A stretch of DNA of 64,000 bases from Earliella scabrosa (taxonomy: Eukaryota > Basidiomycota > Agaricomycetes > Polyporales > Polyporaceae), in contig JABYQQ010000014.1 of assembly GCA_022605405.1 (NCBI GenBank), positions 992,001-1,056,000 on the forward strand. Reading direction: 5' to 3'. A program made the position numbers and the translations under genes. Below, piece by piece: positions 62,247 to 64,000 of this stretch. The notes beneath the pieces were generated by a model. That model saw only the letters and a list, made by a program, of their open reading frames with translations. It had not been told where the DNA came from and searched no databases. Each line of letters begins with the position of its first letter. Position 1 is the stretch's first letter.

Positions 62247-64000
62247 ATGAACCATCACCTCTTCTTGCTAGCCAGACTATCCCGTTTGCGCTCCTCGTTC
62301 TCTCCCCGTTGGTTTGCGACTTCCAGAGGGTTGGCAAGGACTGCGTACGCTTATCCAGACATGGTCTCGAAGAGAAAGAGGACGGCCGTGGCAGCGACAA
62401 CGACGGCGGATAGTGCGGCCTCTGACGCCGCACTCACGGGGCCGGCGATTGTGAGCACCCCGGAAGAGGCGCAGGCTCTCATCCGCCGCGTGTCGACCAG
62501 GAAGAAGAAATCGGTGGTGTACACGGAGCAGGCCATCCAAGACGACGTGAACGAGAAGGAACAAGACGGCGGGTTCGAGAGCCCACTGACCGAGCTAGAC
62601 GAGGAGGTCGTGGAGAAGTCGCCGAAGAAGAAACGGCGGCGGCGCAAAGAGCAGGAGCCCGTCGTGTACGACATTGCCCCCGTTGAGACGAAGACGACCA
62701 CGTTCACAGGTGCGTCCCCTGGAAGTCGAGTTCCGTATGTCCTGCTCACCCTCTCGCAGGGCGCCTCGGATATGCGTGTCTCAATACCGTCCTTCGTGCA
62801 CTCAAGCCCGACCCTGTCTTCTGCTCGCGCACGTGTCGTATCGACACGATCAACAAGCCCGAGTTCGGCATGGCCCATTGTAAGGAGCTGGGCAGGAAGA
62901 ACGCCGAGGACTTGTCTAAGCTCATCCAGGTGAGTGTATGCGCGTACTGGGTTAGCATACATAACTGAACGAAGGCGCAAGTGGAATGAGGACAACGGCA
63001 TCAAGTTCTTGCGCATGTCATCCGAAATGTTTCCTTTCGCATCCCACGATAAGTATGGCTACACGCTAGAGTACGCAGAGAAGGAACTGAAGGTAAGTGG
63101 AGTTCTGGACCTGGAGTAGTTTGTCCCCAACGTCTTATGTCGTCATCAGGCTGCCGGCGACCTCGCGAAGAAGTACGGACACAGATTGACGTCTCACCCG
63201 GGACAGGCGCGTTACTTTTCGTCATTCGTGTGAATGCTGCTGATCGGTCCTCTTCTAGTTCACTCAGCTTGGCTCACCGCGCGAAGAGGTTGTCGCGGCT
63301 GCAATTCGCGATCTAGAGTGTAGGTGCATCACCTGCGGAGTCGTCCCATACAGTCACACATCTCTTTTGCCACAGACCATTGTCAGATGTTTCGTCTCAT
63401 AGGACTCGGCAGGGACAGCGTCATGATCATCCACATGGGTGTATGCTAGTTCACATGATTCCAGTGATGCTGTAGCTCACATCCATTCTTAGGGGATGTT
63501 CGGCGACAAGCAGGCGACGATCGAGCGCTTCAAGGAAGTGTATCGAACAAGGCTCACAGATGCAATACGTGATCGACTCGTGCTGGAAAACGACGAAATG
63601 TGCTACAATCCAGACGACCTGCTACCAGTGTGCGAAGAGCTCAATATCCCGCTTGTTGTGCGTTTCCACTCTACATGCTATCACGAGCTACCGCTGATGG
63701 CTGTCCTGTCCTTCAAAGTTCGACTATCATCACAATTGGATCTACGTGCGTGCAGGGGTTCGTGTTTGAGAAGTCAATACTGAGTAACCGTGTGCAGCCG
63801 TCCGAAATGCCGCTACCCGAGCTCATCGAACGGATCAACGCAATCTGGTACCGGAAGGGGATCAAGCCAAAGCAGCACCTGTCTGAGCCATGTCCCGGTG
63901 CCGAGACCGTCATGGAGAAGCGCAAGCACGCAGACCGCTGCCAGTCACTCCCTGAACACCTTCCGCAAGACATGGACCTGATGGTGGAGGTACGTTGGCT
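62247..64000 (+). CDS. uve1: UV-damage endonuclease (UVDE/Uve1), 5' part
   Basis: Gene runs off the right edge. Early exons are 62247-62709 (or from 62361), 62760-62929, 62982-63092, 63150-63206 and from 63259 on. A Lys/Arg-rich disordered head (KSPKKKRRRRKEQ, a likely nuclear signal) leads to the UvsE TIM barrel. Barrel sequence includes RLGYACLNTVLRALKPDPVF, WNEDNGIKFLRMSSEMFPFASH, GHRLTSHPGQFTQLGSPREE, VMIIHMGGMFGDK, FDYHHNWIY, KQHLSEPCPGAE and HADRC. Metal-binding His, Glu and Asp residues sit in these blocks. The enzyme nicks 5' of UV photoproducts. Two in-frame starts exist: 62247 adds MNHHLFLLARLSRLRSSFSP..., an Arg-rich, acid-free leader like a mitochondrial presequence; 62361 gives MVSKRKRT. 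One intron (63207-63258) has a GC donor. Confidence 0.9.

Overview
The window is a piece of nuclear chromosome from a filamentous basidiomycete, most likely an Agaricomycete close to the Polyporales. Genes are GC-rich and split by many short (50-75 nt) GT-AG introns. The recognisable set is fungal: a GPI mannosyltransferase, cyclophilin-40, MIC10, the UV-damage endonuclease UVDE, HET-domain proteins, arrestin-like and BTB proteins, and a GH43 arabinanase. Gene models were built by hand; every complete multi-exon model for which I give exact exon joins sums to a whole number of codons.

Layout. 1-5.4 kb: end of an SMP3/PIG-Z mannosyltransferase, a proline-rich BTB protein and a secreted GH43 enzyme. 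5.6-18.3 kb: three long minus-strand paralogues (A, B, C) of a kinase-fold family, separated by a probably damaged secreted-protein gene and a tiny secreted peptide. 18.8-33.8 kb: an Stm1/HABP4-like protein, an OCRL-type inositol 5-phosphatase, an arrestin-like protein and cyclophilin-40, with long gene-poor gaps. 34-37 kb: a small conserved protein and HET gene 1. 38.9-53.7 kb: five more kinase-fold paralogues (D, E, F on minus; G, H on plus) with HET gene 2 among them. 53.8-57.8 kb: an SDR gene with a hAT-like MITE in its intron, and HET gene 3. 58.5-64 kb: an APH-type phosphotransferase, a chimeric glycine decarboxylase pseudogene joined to a duplicated tail of HET gene 3, MIC10 and the start of UVDE.

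The most interesting content is the eight-member kinase-fold family. All members share an entry motif (LPxLxxFIPxxxLPDxLLVxD), a glycine-loop-like motif, the beta3 lysine and the alphaC glutamate. None of the seven with a C-lobe has the catalytic aspartate: HGD is replaced by QGS, HGS, HGH or VHS. A, B and C also carry one or two copies of an unrecognised module ending in a YHYLWCEHF motif. Copy number, domain duplication, decay (G, and motif loss in E and F) and interleaving with three HET genes suggest a fast-evolving, birth-and-death system. A recognition or signalling role is inference only.
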